34,362 bases of DNA from an uncultured Lachnospiraceae bacterium. GTDB taxonomy: Bacteria > Bacillota > Clostridia > Lachnospirales > Lachnospiraceae. A program made the translations under genes and the position numbers. Below are positions 7,703-15,889 of the stretch, one piece after another. Where the stretch lies: positions 1 through 34,362 of the forward strand of contig CACWQH010000035.1 of the NCBI GenBank assembly GCA_902762955.1, read 5' to 3'. The notes below the pieces were generated by a model that made no database searches, had not been told where the DNA came from, and saw only the letters and a program-made list of their open reading frames with translations. Within the stretch, counting starts at the first letter, position 1. Every line of letters begins with the position of its first letter.

Positions 7703-9028
7703 TTAGTACATATGAGTACTTGTTTTTATTGCAGGAGCAATGCACTTAAACATCGTTCCCTCTACAACCGGATAAGGGTTATCACGATTTGTCCATATCC
7801 GGCCTATATCCATAAAGCATTCCGTCATTTCATACTGCATACCGATTTCCACATCTTCTCCGTCGTAGACATAATTGCCTTCCGGCAAATCCATCCACCC
7901 CTGGAAATAATGTACCGAATTCGGATATAAATCAAAGCCTAAAGAATTTCCAAATGCTCCGTTTCCGTTAACCTCAACCTCGTCACCCCAGCAGTTAAAA
8001 TCATAACCAATATCTGAATCATTAACTACAAAACCCTTTATGCAGATTGTATCATCATCTTCTTCCTGAGTATTGACTCTTGTTATATAAAATTTTACAC
8101 CGTTGTAATCAATCATAGGTGTGAGCCCTGACAGATCAGGCACATCACTTACAGCATTTTCCTGTCCGTTAGGGTAAAATGCAACATCTTCTCCGATAAG
8201 GAAATTATAGTCCTCATCCTCTGCTTCTGCGTAAAACTCCAAGCTCGACGGTTCCTCTGAAAAACCTGTATAATCATAATCCCAGTTGTGGTCATCCAGC
8301 CAGATTATAGAAACCTCTCTGGTCTGCCCTTTTGCTACACGTGACTGCGGTGTAAGTGCTTTTCTTCCGATCTCAACACCGTTATATCTTACAAAATAGA
8401 AATTAACCCAGATGCCGCCCTTTGCCCTGTTGTTGGTTACCTTCAAATCCCATCTGTAGCGGGCATCTTCAAAATCCTCTCCCGGCTGTGGATGGTGAAT
8501 ATTAACTATCTCAATTGTCATAACTTCATTATCAACTATTATAGGATTCTCCGGTACATAATCAGTTCCGACAGACGGATCATGATTTACATCATCAATG
8601 GCTTCCTCGGTAGAAGTATCTGCTTCCTCTGTCACTGTATCTTCAATAACTATATCACCCTCAGTAGTTCCGTCATCGGTGTCCTTTGCCTCGGTTATCT
8701 CACTCTCGGTAGTAGTCTTGGACTTCTTATCAGAGTCCTCTGATTTTTTATTTTTAGCAACAACTATTATTACAACTACAGCTATCACAGCCAAAATCGC
8801 AATTATAATTCCGATGATAAGACCGGTTTTCTTCTTACCACCGTTTCCACCGTTTGAAGAACCGGATGAAGCTCCGTTACCTGCCGGTGTCGTATAATTT
8901 CCACCTGACGGCTGACTGTAATTTTGCTGTTGCATCTCATACTGCTGCTGATAGTACTGCTGTTGCATCTCATACTGCTGCTGATAGTACTGCTGCTGCA
9001 TATTATTTTGCTGATTGTTATTATCCAT
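7703..9028 (-). CDS. Q/Y/N-rich single-TM envelope protein, paralogue 3
   Basis: 441 residues. Order: a Gln/Tyr/Asn-rich tail (about 1-40, with a repeated YYQQQYEMQQQ), a Gly/Ser/Asn linker, GGKKKTG, one TM helix (about 68-92, LIIGIIIAILAVIAVVVIIV), a Lys-rich then acidic Thr/Glu linker, and a C-terminal region with two related beta-rich units. The first has NPIIVDNEVMTIEIVNIHH and YRWDLKVTNNR; the second has MIDYNGVKFYITRV and FVVNDSDIGYDF. By the usual pattern for such proteins the Q-rich tail is cytoplasmic and the C-terminus outside. The beta units recall DUF4352-like lipoprotein domains, but that is weak. A TTG start 33 bases upstream is possible; ATG 9028 matches its paralogues (MDNN). 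Gap to the preceding gene is 26 bases. Confidence 0.8.
   Translation of the reverse strand: MDNNNQQNNMQQQYYQQQYEMQQQYYQQQYEMQQQNYSQPSGGNYTTPAGNGASSGSSNGGNGGKKKTGLIIGIIIAILAVIAVVVIIVVAKNKKSEDSDKKSKTTTESEITEAKDTDDGTTEGDIVIEDTVTEEADTSTEEAIDDVNHDPSVGTDYVPENPIIVDNEVMTIEIVNIHHPQPGEDFEDARYRWDLKVTNNRAKGGIWVNFYFVRYNGVEIGRKALTPQSRVAKGQTREVSIIWLDDHNWDYDYTGFSEEPSSLEFYAEAEDEDYNFLIGEDVAFYPNGQENAVSDVPDLSGLTPMIDYNGVKFYITRVNTQEEDDDTICIKGFVVNDSDIGYDFNCWGDEVEVNGNGAFGNSLGFDLYPNSVHYFQGWMDLPEGNYVYDGEDVEIGMQYEMTECFMDIGRIWTNRDNPYPVVEGTMFKCIAPAIKTSTHMY
8931..8996. repeat. 33-bp direct repeat, two units, coding for YYQQQYEMQQQ
   Basis: Two consecutive 33-base units, near-identical, encode the 11-residue Gln/Tyr repeat in paralogue 3. 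A closely similar stretch occurs in paralogue 2 around 10690-10740, so slippage or gene conversion between the paralogues is possible. Confidence 0.8.
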
Positions 9029-9054
9029 CTCCCATGTGCCCCCTGCTTTATATT

Positions 9055-10863
9055 TTACCAATCACTTATATCATACTCTTCGTAAATATCCTCAGGTTCT
9101 TCTGCCTCTTCCTTCTTGTACGGCATAGAGAAGCTGTACTGCTGTTCAGGTACAATTTCATCATATGTATCATAATCACGAATTGTATACGGAATACTTA
9201 TATTAAAGCCGTTCTCAGGTCCATATTCATCCTCCATTTTTATCCATCCCTGAAAATAAGACGTTGTATGAGGAGATACACCCATATGTATCCTGTCTGC
9301 TCTTTCAAATGCAACTCCGTTTACATATATGTCATCATTATAACATGCTTCAAGATAATAAAAAACATCCGAATCATTTACCAAAAAGCCTTCCATCATT
9401 ATATAATCATCTTCGTCAAGATAAGTGTCAGTTATATAGAATCTCATACCCTCGTATTCCAAAAACGGAGTATAGGCTGAAAGATCAGGAACAGCACTTG
9501 CATCATTTTCCACTCCGTTGGCATAGAACTCAATCGGCTTATCATACAAGTCATTATAGTCATCATCCTCGACATGCAAAGTAAATTTACAGGATGCCGC
9601 ATCACCAAAGTATCTATAGTTGTCAATAAACTCGAGCCATGAAAGGGATATCTCTCTTGTCTGTCCGACTCCTATAGGCGCATCATTATTAAGATGTCTT
9701 CCGCCTATAACAACATTGTTATACTGCATATCCATGAAATCAACATAGATACCGCCCTTTTTCCTGTTGTTGGTTATTTTGAGATCCCATCTGTAAAGCG
9801 CATCTTCCTTGTAATGCTCATCCGGTTCATACTTATGGATATTGGCGATCTCAATTGTCAACACGTCATCATCATAGAGGATAGGATTATCAGGAACATA
9901 ATCATACTCACCTGTCTGAACGGTCTCTCCGCCACCTGAGCCGCCGGAACCGCCAAATGTATCCGCATCAATTACGGCATACTCCTCGGCAGATATCTCG
10001 GTAAACTCAAGAATCATCTCGCCTGCATTATCCGAAAATGTAATCTTATCGTCCTTAAGAATAATACTAAAATCATCACATATCAGATATATCTCATCCG
10101 CATCAAACTCTGCACTGTCTATATCTGTAACATAATCACCTGACATATAGACATATCCTGTATACGAATCAGTATTAAGATAAACAAAAGAATGCATTCC
10201 GGACTGTTCGTAATCTAAAAATACATCAGTGTAATCATTTCCGTCCTTGTCATAAGCACGACTTAAAGAGAAATATCTCTCATTCGAAACTGCTTCCTCT
10301 GTTGTATCCTCTTCAGTCGTATCCGTATCCTCTGTAGAAGAAGCTTCTGTGGTTTTATCGTTTTTCTTATCGTCCTTATCTTTCTTCTTATTTTTCACAA
10401 CAACGATTGTAATAATTACAGCGACCAATATAACTACCGCTGCAATTATACCTATTATAAGACCGGTTTTCTTTTTCCCTCCGCCGGAAGTACCACCGGT
10501 TCCGTTGCCCGAAGCCTGATTATACTGATTATCCGGCTGTCCCACCGGATGTGCCTGCTGTTGATAATATTGCTGTGTGCCCTGCTGCCCGCTGTACTGT
10601 TGCTGCATAGCATCCTGTTGTCCGGCATACTGTTGCTGCACTGCATCCTGCTGTGGTTGCTGTGCCTGCTGCTGTGCATACATCTGTTGGTAGTACTGCT
10701 GTTGCATCTCGTACTGCTGCTGGTAGTACTGCTGCTGTGCAGCATTTTGAGCGGCATCATACTGCTGCTGGTTGTACTGCTGCTGTGCATTATACTGCTG
10801 CCCTGCGGCATTTTGTTGATAACCCTGTCCGGCATATCCTTGCTGATTTTGATTATTATCCAT
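9055..10863 (-). CDS. Q/Y/N-rich single-TM envelope protein, paralogue 2 (longest)
   Basis: 602 residues. The first 120 are dominated by Gln, Tyr, Ala and Gly (QQQYNQQQYDAAQNAAQQQY and similar), a composition typical of prion-like or phase-separating segments. GGGKKKTG and one TM helix (about 138-162) follow, then a Lys/Asp and Thr/Glu linker. Unlike its paralogues it has an extra domain of roughly 120 residues (RYFSLSRAYDKDGNDYTDVF to about 310), joined by GGSGGSGGGE to the shared C-terminal double beta unit (NPILYDDDVLTIEIANIH, YRWDLKITNNRKKGG; FLEYEGMRFYITDTY, GFLVNDSDVFYYLE). AAGGAG lies 7-8 bases before the ATG. It is 36 bases after paralogue 1 and 26 bases before paralogue 3. Function unknown. 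Confidence 0.8.
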   Translation of the reverse strand: MDNNQNQQGYAGQGYQQNAAGQQYNAQQQYNQQQYDAAQNAAQQQYYQQQYEMQQQYYQQMYAQQQAQQPQQDAVQQQYAGQQDAMQQQYSGQQGTQQYYQQQAHPVGQPDNQYNQASGNGTGGTSGGGKKKTGLIIGIIAAVVILVAVIITIVVVKNKKKDKDDKKNDKTTEASSTEDTDTTEEDTTEEAVSNERYFSLSRAYDKDGNDYTDVFLDYEQSGMHSFVYLNTDSYTGYVYMSGDYVTDIDSAEFDADEIYLICDDFSIILKDDKITFSDNAGEMILEFTEISAEEYAVIDADTFGGSGGSGGGETVQTGEYDYVPDNPILYDDDVLTIEIANIHKYEPDEHYKEDALYRWDLKITNNRKKGGIYVDFMDMQYNNVVIGGRHLNNDAPIGVGQTREISLSWLEFIDNYRYFGDAASCKFTLHVEDDDYNDLYDKPIEFYANGVENDASAVPDLSAYTPFLEYEGMRFYITDTYLDEDDYIMMEGFLVNDSDVFYYLEACYNDDIYVNGVAFERADRIHMGVSPHTTSYFQGWIKMEDEYGPENGFNISIPYTIRDYDTYDEIVPEQQYSFSMPYKKEEAEEPEDIYEEYDISDW

Positions 10864-10899
10864 TTCCCCTCTCCTTCAACATATGTCGTAATATTTTAA

Positions 10900-12282
10900 T
10901 CAATACTTATAAGACGGTAAAGTACATTCAAATATTGAATCATAAACCTCATCTTCCCAGGCATAAGTTCCTGCATCTTGTCTTGTGCATTCGATAAGCT
11001 TATATCTTATTTGGATAGTGTTAGAGTCTGATGCCATAACCGGTTCCTCGGTGCCATCAACCCATGCCTGGAAATAATATACCTTATGTGCACCGGCGTA
11101 AGTTGTCAGATAGTTTCCGCCTGTACTGACTCCGTTTAAGGTCATGTCCTCCCATTGATCTTCAAGATAATAATTCACATCGGAATCATTGATTATAAAT
11201 CCCTTAAGAGGCATTGACTCGTAAAATCCCTCTTCCTTGGTGTAAAAACAGGTTAAGTAAAATTTCAAGCCGTTATAATCTATCAAAGGTGTAAGACCGG
11301 ACAAATCCGGCAGATCACTTACAGCATTTTCCTCACCATAAGGATAGTACTCCACATCTTCGCCAATCAAAAACTGAAATTCCTCATCAACCGCCGTAAA
11401 ATACACCTTAATGCTTGTGGCATCGGTAAAGCCCGAATAATCGGATAACCAATCACTCTCATCCAGCCACATAAAAGACACCTCTCTGCTCTCGCCCGGA
11501 GCAATTACATCATCGGGATTAAGCTCTTTTCGACCGATTATGATTCCGTTATACTCACAATCCATTGCATTTACCTCTATTCCACCTTTTTTCCTGTTGT
11601 TGGTAATCTTCATATCCCATCTGTAGGATCTTTCTTCATAATCATACTCTTCCGCTTCAGGATGGAAATGGTGTATATTGGTTATCTCAACGGTAAAAAC
11701 CTCATTGTCAACTATAATTGGATTTTCCGGAACATAGTCCTCACCATTGTTCGGATCATGGTTTACATCCTTAGCTACATCCTCTGTTGTGTCCTCTGAC
11801 ACTTCGTTCGTGGCTTCTTCAGTAGCTTCTGTATCCCTTTCTGTCGCTTCGGTTAAATCCGCCTCGGTAACTGTTTCCGTTTTATCCGACTTACCTTTAG
11901 AATCAGAATCATCATCTTTCTTATTTTTCATCAAAACGACAACTATGATAATCGCAATAATAGCCACAGCAGCAATTATCAGGCCTACGATAAGACCTGT
12001 CTTCTTACCGCCATTATTTTGATTATTGCCGCCATTGTTGCCGTTTCCGCCACCCGTCTGATAGACAGGCTGTTGGTTATACATCTGTTGATTTGGCATC
12101 TGCTGCCCATTATATTGCTGCTGATAATTCTGTTGTTGATAGTTCTGCTGCTGGTAGCTCTGTTGCTGATAGTTCTGTTGCTGACCATTCTGCTGACCGT
12201 AATTATATTGTTGATTGTTTGTCATATTCGGGTTTACGTTATAGCCCTGACCATTTTGTCCGTTGCCATAATTGTTATCCAT
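10900..12282 (-). CDS. Q/Y/N-rich single-TM envelope protein, paralogue 1
   Basis: 460 residues. It begins MDNNYGNGQNGQGY and continues with repeated QQNYQQQ/QQSYQQQ units to about residue 70, then a Gly/Asn-rich linker, KKTG, one TM helix (about 97-120, LIVGLIIAAVAIIAIIIVVV), a Lys/Asp/Ser stretch, a Thr/Glu-rich linker, and the shared C-terminal double beta unit (NPIIVDNEVFTVEITNIHH, YRWDMKITNNRKKGG; LIDYNGLKFYLTCF, GFIINDSDVNYYLE). GAGGAG lies 8 bases before the ATG; a TTG 27 bases upstream is less likely. It is the first gene of the five-gene set, with the 89-bp repeat in its leader. No enzyme motif is visible, so a structural or sensing role at the envelope is the most I can infer. Confidence 0.8.
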   Translation of the reverse strand: MDNNYGNGQNGQGYNVNPNMTNNQQYNYGQQNGQQQNYQQQSYQQQNYQQQNYQQQYNGQQMPNQQMYNQQPVYQTGGGNGNNGGNNQNNGGKKTGLIVGLIIAAVAIIAIIIVVVLMKNKKDDDSDSKGKSDKTETVTEADLTEATERDTEATEEATNEVSEDTTEDVAKDVNHDPNNGEDYVPENPIIVDNEVFTVEITNIHHFHPEAEEYDYEERSYRWDMKITNNRKKGGIEVNAMDCEYNGIIIGRKELNPDDVIAPGESREVSFMWLDESDWLSDYSGFTDATSIKVYFTAVDEEFQFLIGEDVEYYPYGEENAVSDLPDLSGLTPLIDYNGLKFYLTCFYTKEEGFYESMPLKGFIINDSDVNYYLEDQWEDMTLNGVSTGGNYLTTYAGAHKVYYFQAWVDGTEEPVMASDSNTIQIRYKLIECTRQDAGTYAWEDEVYDSIFECTLPSYKY

Positions 12283-12321
12283 TAATGCTGCTCCTCTCAC
12301 ATATGCCAATTTATATTATTA

Positions 12322-12410
12322 ATCGAGTAGGGAAGATGAAATCGCACCCTACTCGCCGCGCCGCCCGCGTGTCACGCAGTGACAAATTTCATTACGCGAG
12401 CGTGTGCATA
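12322..12410. repeat. 89-bp interspersed repeat, copy 1
   Basis: Nearly identical (about 4 mismatches in 89) to the reverse complement of 26661-26749. It contains a perfect 8-bp stem GAGTAGGG/CCCTACTC around AAGATGAAATCGCA, a G+C-rich middle (CGCCGCGCCGCCCGCG) and a second imperfect stem GTGTCACGCAGTGACA. It is much richer in G+C than its surroundings. It lies about 40 bases upstream of the Q-rich operon start, so it is probably part of the leader. Confidence 0.92.
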
Positions 12411-12555
12411 AAAAAATTGTACAATAATACATTGTAATTCTATCATACTATAATTATAGATAGTAGTTCGTAAATACGACATTTTGGCGGGACACTTGTT
12501 TCTATTTTATTCGTATTACATAAAACACACGTATTTATCACATTTATTTAATGGT
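12411..12555. other. AT-rich intergenic stretch between the Q-rich operon and the radical SAM gene
   Basis: The non-coding space 12283-12618 holds the 89-bp repeat, this AT-rich stretch and the terminator at 12556. Within it CTATAATTATAG (about 12449-12460) is a short palindrome that could be an operator. The promoter of the five-gene operon should lie here, but I see no pair of hexamers good enough to name. Confidence 0.4.
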
Positions 12556-12594
12556 AAAAAAAAGTGTCAATCAGGCGTACGCCCAATTGACACA
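12556..12594 (-). terminator. Rho-independent terminator after the radical SAM gene
   Basis: On the minus strand GTGTCAAT, GGCGTACGCC and ATTGACAC form a long stem interrupted by two short bulges, followed directly by at least eight T. It starts about 25 bases after the radical SAM stop codon. Confidence 0.88.
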
Positions 12595-12618
12595 ATTGTC
12601 GTTCAAACAAACATTATA

Positions 12619-13692
12619 TTAAAACAATATATCCTTAAAGCACAAAATCGGTTCATTGTTTTCAAAGTCCCAGCTATGATAGGAATCCCCGTGACATCTG
12701 TCCTTTTCGCTGCAGCCTTGACATTTGTCGCATCTGTCGCTTAAGTCAATTCTAAATTCCCCAAACCGGTTTTCCCATACATCCTTAAATCTGTCCTTTA
12801 ATATATTTCCCTGCACCAGCTCCGGTCTTCTCTCGATATCAAGACATGCTATTATATCACCGCTTGCGGTTATACTTGCGACATAAAGGCCTGCCGAGCA
12901 GATGAAGTACCAGTCTCTTATCTCGCGCTCGTATTCTCCGCCAAGATAATGACTGCAGCCGTATTCCACAGGCTCACCGGCCATCCTCTTATCTCTGATA
13001 AATTCCATCAGATACCGATAATCCTCTTTGGTTAAAATAAGCTCCGGATGAAGCTTTGCCCTTCCCATAGGCTCGATATTTATTACTCTCCAGGAATCTA
13101 TATCCATTTTGTCAAATATTTCATATAACGCATCCAACTCGCCTATATTTTGATGGGTAACCACAGTAGTAACCTGAACGGCCTTGAATTTTCCTACATC
13201 TATAAGATTTTGGATACCCTCCATTGCCTTCTTGTAGCCGCCCGGAGTCTGTCTGAAAGCATCATGAGTTTCCTCAAGTCCGTCGATACTAACAGATATG
13301 GTGCTCATCCCTGCCTCATAGAGCTTCTTTGCAACTTTCGGCGTGATTAAAGTACCGTTACTCGTCATTCCCCACTTAAATCCAAGCATTTTTGCATAGC
13401 CCATTATGTCAAAGAAGTCTTTTCTGAGCAGCGGCTCCCCTCCGGTTATGCAAAGCATAAAGCCCTTTGTTCCAAAGTCTTCCTTTACCTCATCCAAAAA
13501 TGCTTTGTACTGCTCCAAGGTTAATTCTTCACTTTTAACATCTCCGCAGGAGCTTCCACAATGCAGGCAGCGTTCATTACACCGAAGTGTAAGCTCCAGA
13601 AAAAGATTCTTGAGTAACGGCTTTTTCTTAAGACCTTCCCTATACTCGGCGAGCTGCCTCATATGTTCATATTTTATATCAACATTTAACAT
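12619..13692 (-). CDS. Radical SAM/SPASM enzyme, probable peptide maturase
   Basis: 357 residues. The N-terminus carries the radical SAM iron-sulfur motif CNERCLHC (Cys38, Cys42, Cys45), then the usual glycine-rich SAM site (CITGGEPLLRKDFF) and DG motif (SVSIDGLEETHDAFR). The C-terminal third is a SPASM-type domain with many cysteines (YFICSAGLYVASITASGDII, then RCDKCQGCSEKDRCHG and PILCF) for auxiliary clusters. Such enzymes install cross-links or other changes on ribosomal peptides, or activate partner enzymes. The neighbour 54 bases upstream is a small lipoprotein with a repeated VYGPPxDF motif, a natural candidate substrate. GGGG lies 8 bases before the ATG at 13692; the ATG at 13710 has no ribosome binding site. 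A dedicated terminator follows. Substrate is inferred, not shown. Confidence 0.85.
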   Translation of the reverse strand: MLNVDIKYEHMRQLAEYREGLKKKPLLKNLFLELTLRCNERCLHCGSSCGDVKSEELTLEQYKAFLDEVKEDFGTKGFMLCITGGEPLLRKDFFDIMGYAKMLGFKWGMTSNGTLITPKVAKKLYEAGMSTISVSIDGLEETHDAFRQTPGGYKKAMEGIQNLIDVGKFKAVQVTTVVTHQNIGELDALYEIFDKMDIDSWRVINIEPMGRAKLHPELILTKEDYRYLMEFIRDKRMAGEPVEYGCSHYLGGEYEREIRDWYFICSAGLYVASITASGDIIACLDIERRPELVQGNILKDRFKDVWENRFGEFRIDLSDRCDKCQGCSEKDRCHGDSYHSWDFENNEPILCFKDILF

Positions 13693-13746
13693 ACAAATTA
13701 CCCCATGCAATCAACCGGCATATTTTATACAGCCCGACAAATTATT

Positions 13747-14016
13747 TTACTCAAAATCCTCCGGTGGTCCATACACATCCTCAGGTACATCATCCTCCGG
13801 ATTATATTTCTCGGTAGTTGTCTCTTCAGTAGTTGTATCATCAAAGTCTGTCGGCGGACCATACACCGTCGCCGGCTCCGTTATCTCGATATCCTCTGTT
13901 GTCGGCTTATCCGTTGTCTGATCGTTCTTGTTTGACCTGCAGCTTGTAAATCCGGCCAGAAACACTCCACTGGTCAAAGCTGCCGCTATCAGTTTTGTTT
14001 TGGTTGTTTTCTTCAT
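13747..14016 (-). CDS. Small lipoprotein with two VYGPPxDF motifs, candidate radical SAM substrate
   Basis: 89 residues. MKKTTKTKLIAAALTSGVFL and GFTSC form a lipoprotein-type signal with Cys26. The mature part is acidic and Thr-rich (16 Thr) and carries two copies of one motif: VYGPPTDF at 51-58 and VYGPPEDFE at the very C-terminus (81-89). Between them lies TTTEETTTEKYNPEDDVPED. No globular domain is likely. The radical SAM/SPASM gene follows after 54 bases. Repeated short motifs beside a SPASM enzyme are typical of modified precursor peptides, and radical SAM/lipoprotein pairs with a tyrosine-glycine-(x)-proline motif are described in Bacteroidales, as I recall. AGAAGG lies 6 bases before the ATG. 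Confidence 0.75.
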   Translation of the reverse strand: MKKTTKTKLIAAALTSGVFLAGFTSCRSNKNDQTTDKPTTEDIEITEPATVYGPPTDFDDTTTEETTTEKYNPEDDVPEDVYGPPEDFE

Positions 14017-14081
14017 ACGCTACCTTCTTCCCATATACTTTATGATCCAAATCGTGATTTGAAAATATTATAATCAATAAT

Positions 14082-14735
14082 TCATCTTCCTACAAGTGCC
14101 TTCGATACCTCAATAACTCCCTTATGCTTCAGTTCTCTTGGTTCAAACTTTATAAGATAATACACAAGCTGCATCACGAGTCCTGCTCCAAATGTACTTA
14201 TCAGAGTTCCTATACCTACCGAGCCTCCAAGCAGATACCCTGCCAGCAAAACCACAGCCCAAAGCATTACCTCAACTATGCCTATCGGGACCCTTGACAT
14301 TCTCTTTCCGAGTCCTACCAAAAGCGCATCTCTCGGACCACAGCACTGCTCCGCACTCATGTATATCCACATTCCGATTGCCATAAACACAAATCCGACA
14401 AGCATTATAACAATTCCCAACCAGAGATTATTATTTTCAGGAAACGGATTGAGACTGTTATACATCTGCACAAAATTACCTGTAAGGAGTGCATCTATGA
14501 TTGTTCCGTAGCCTATCTTTTCCTTGAGCAAAACATCTATCAAAAGAATAATCACTGCCATAATCGTCATGGAAATTCCATAATTAAACGGTGTATGCTT
14601 CGCCATACCCATCCCCAGGCAGTCCCATGGTGCAAGTCCGATATTGGCATATATCGTCATATGGACTCCCAATGCGAAAACCAGCAATCCGAACACAATT
14701 CTTATCCATTCCAAAAAAAGTCTTTTACGGGTCAT
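14082..14735 (-). CDS. YczE/YitT-type integral membrane protein
   Basis: 217 residues with about five hydrophobic segments. The opening FLEWIRIVFGLLVFALGVHM, then ANIGLAPWDCLGMGMA, and GPRDALLVGLGKR in the second half are the conserved loops of the YczE/YyaS family (COG2364), whose two halves are repeats. Transport or regulatory function is not established. Its ATG overlaps the stop of the acyltransferase gene (ATGA), so translation is probably coupled. The VYGPP lipoprotein follows after 65 bases on the same strand, so a longer transcript is possible. Confidence 0.85.
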   Translation of the reverse strand: MTRKRLFLEWIRIVFGLLVFALGVHMTIYANIGLAPWDCLGMGMAKHTPFNYGISMTIMAVIILLIDVLLKEKIGYGTIIDALLTGNFVQMYNSLNPFPENNNLWLGIVIMLVGFVFMAIGMWIYMSAEQCCGPRDALLVGLGKRMSRVPIGIVEVMLWAVVLLAGYLLGGSVGIGTLISTFGAGLVMQLVYYLIKFEPRELKHKGVIEVSKALVGR

Positions 14736-15811
14736 TTTTCTGTTTTCTCCCTAACCGCAATCTTTTTGATTAATTTCAGAACATATTTTGTCAATAGCTT
14801 AACCAAGAATGCAACAATTATTATAACTATAAACTGGTATAAAAACATTAGCAAAATCATATATTTGTTTACATACCATTTTGAAAGCCATGAACCCATA
14901 TCAAGAATTATGAAATGATGTACCAGCAATACTTCATAAGAAACACTACTCAAAAAATCAAGTATTCTTAATTTGTATTTTTTCAACAATTCTTCAAAAA
15001 ACGAACATGATACAAAAAAGGCAACTGAAGCCATCGTAATTTTCAACGCCACATTGATATTAAGCGCACTTTTACTGACAATAAAATATACCAGAACAGG
15101 AAATGAAACATACATACATTTAGAAGGAAATCTCTTAAAATATCTTCCAAAATACATTCCCAATATAAATTCGCAGCCCTTGATTATCAAATTCTCCCAA
15201 AGCGGCACTTTAAAACTTATGCCACTATATGCGGTAATTACATAAACGCACGCTGAAACGACAAAAAATATCTTAGGATATTTATCCATAAAAAATTTAA
15301 ATACCGGAAACAGTACATACAAGATAATTATCGCGCCTAGAAACCATTCGCCTATTGCCTTATAAAATGTAGGAACTTTGTGTATCGCGAGCCAACCGTC
15401 AATACCAAGAAATGAATAAATAAATCTCCATCTTGGAATGTCAGGAAGTCCTATGCCTTTTAATTTGATCCAAAGATACACATATAAGAGAATATTAACT
15501 ATATAAAACGAAGGCATCAGTCTTATAAATCTTTTCTTGTAAAAACTTTTCACACTGTATGATTTATCAGCACTTGTAATAAGTCCCGCACCTGAAAGAA
15601 TAAAAAATACAGAAACAGAAAGGGTTGCTATATGCATATTTGGATTTTGAAAATAAACAGCAACCTCTTCAAAAGTATAAACGCCACTTGAATATAGGTA
15701 CACAAGCATATGATAAAGCACAATCAACCCCAAGGATATCACCCTTATCAAGTCATAGTATCTATATCTTTCCGTATCTTTAACATTATCTTTCTTTAAT
15801 AACGAACTCAT
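14732..15811 (-). CDS. Acyltransferase 3 family membrane protein
   Basis: 359 residues with about ten TM segments. It has the family's opening (YYDLIRVISLGLIVLYHML), the FFILSGAGLI motif with KRFIRLMPSFY, and a late VSYEVLLVHHF. Members transfer acetyl or other acyl groups to surface sugars, peptidoglycan or lipids (OafA/PF01757). The ATG at 15811 follows AAAGAGG at 5-6 bases; earlier in-frame ATGs (15880, 15838) lack a good site. The gene overlaps the YczE-type gene by four bases. The substrate cannot be told from sequence. Confidence 0.88.
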   Translation of the reverse strand: MSSLLKKDNVKDTERYRYYDLIRVISLGLIVLYHMLVYLYSSGVYTFEEVAVYFQNPNMHIATLSVSVFFILSGAGLITSADKSYSVKSFYKKRFIRLMPSFYIVNILLYVYLWIKLKGIGLPDIPRWRFIYSFLGIDGWLAIHKVPTFYKAIGEWFLGAIIILYVLFPVFKFFMDKYPKIFFVVSACVYVITAYSGISFKVPLWENLIIKGCEFILGMYFGRYFKRFPSKCMYVSFPVLVYFIVSKSALNINVALKITMASVAFFVSCSFFEELLKKYKLRILDFLSSVSYEVLLVHHFIILDMGSWLSKWYVNKYMILLMFLYQFIVIIIVAFLVKLLTKYVLKLIKKIAVREKTEK

Positions 15812-15847
15812 AAAAACCTCTTTATCACTGTTAATCATATATGCACG

Positions 15848-15887
15848 TAAAAAGTGTGTCAAAATAAAATTATGACACACTTTTTTT
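15848..15887. terminator. Hairpin terminator between AICAR transformylase and acyltransferase genes
   Basis: AAAGTGTGTC (15851-15860) pairs perfectly with GACACACTTT (15874-15883) around a 13-base AT-rich loop. It begins 2 bases after the AICAR transformylase stop on the minus strand and is followed by a short T run there; T7 follows on the plus strand. It should end the purine transcript. Confidence 0.8.
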
Positions 15888-15889
15888 GA

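Noticed and set aside
10549-10899. Leu-rich plus-strand ORF opposite the Q-rich tail of paralogue 2
   Set aside because: CAG/CTG codon runs on the minus strand read as Leu/Cys/Ala runs on the plus strand. It has no ribosome binding site and lies wholly in the antisense of a supported gene. The same holds for 12019-12285.
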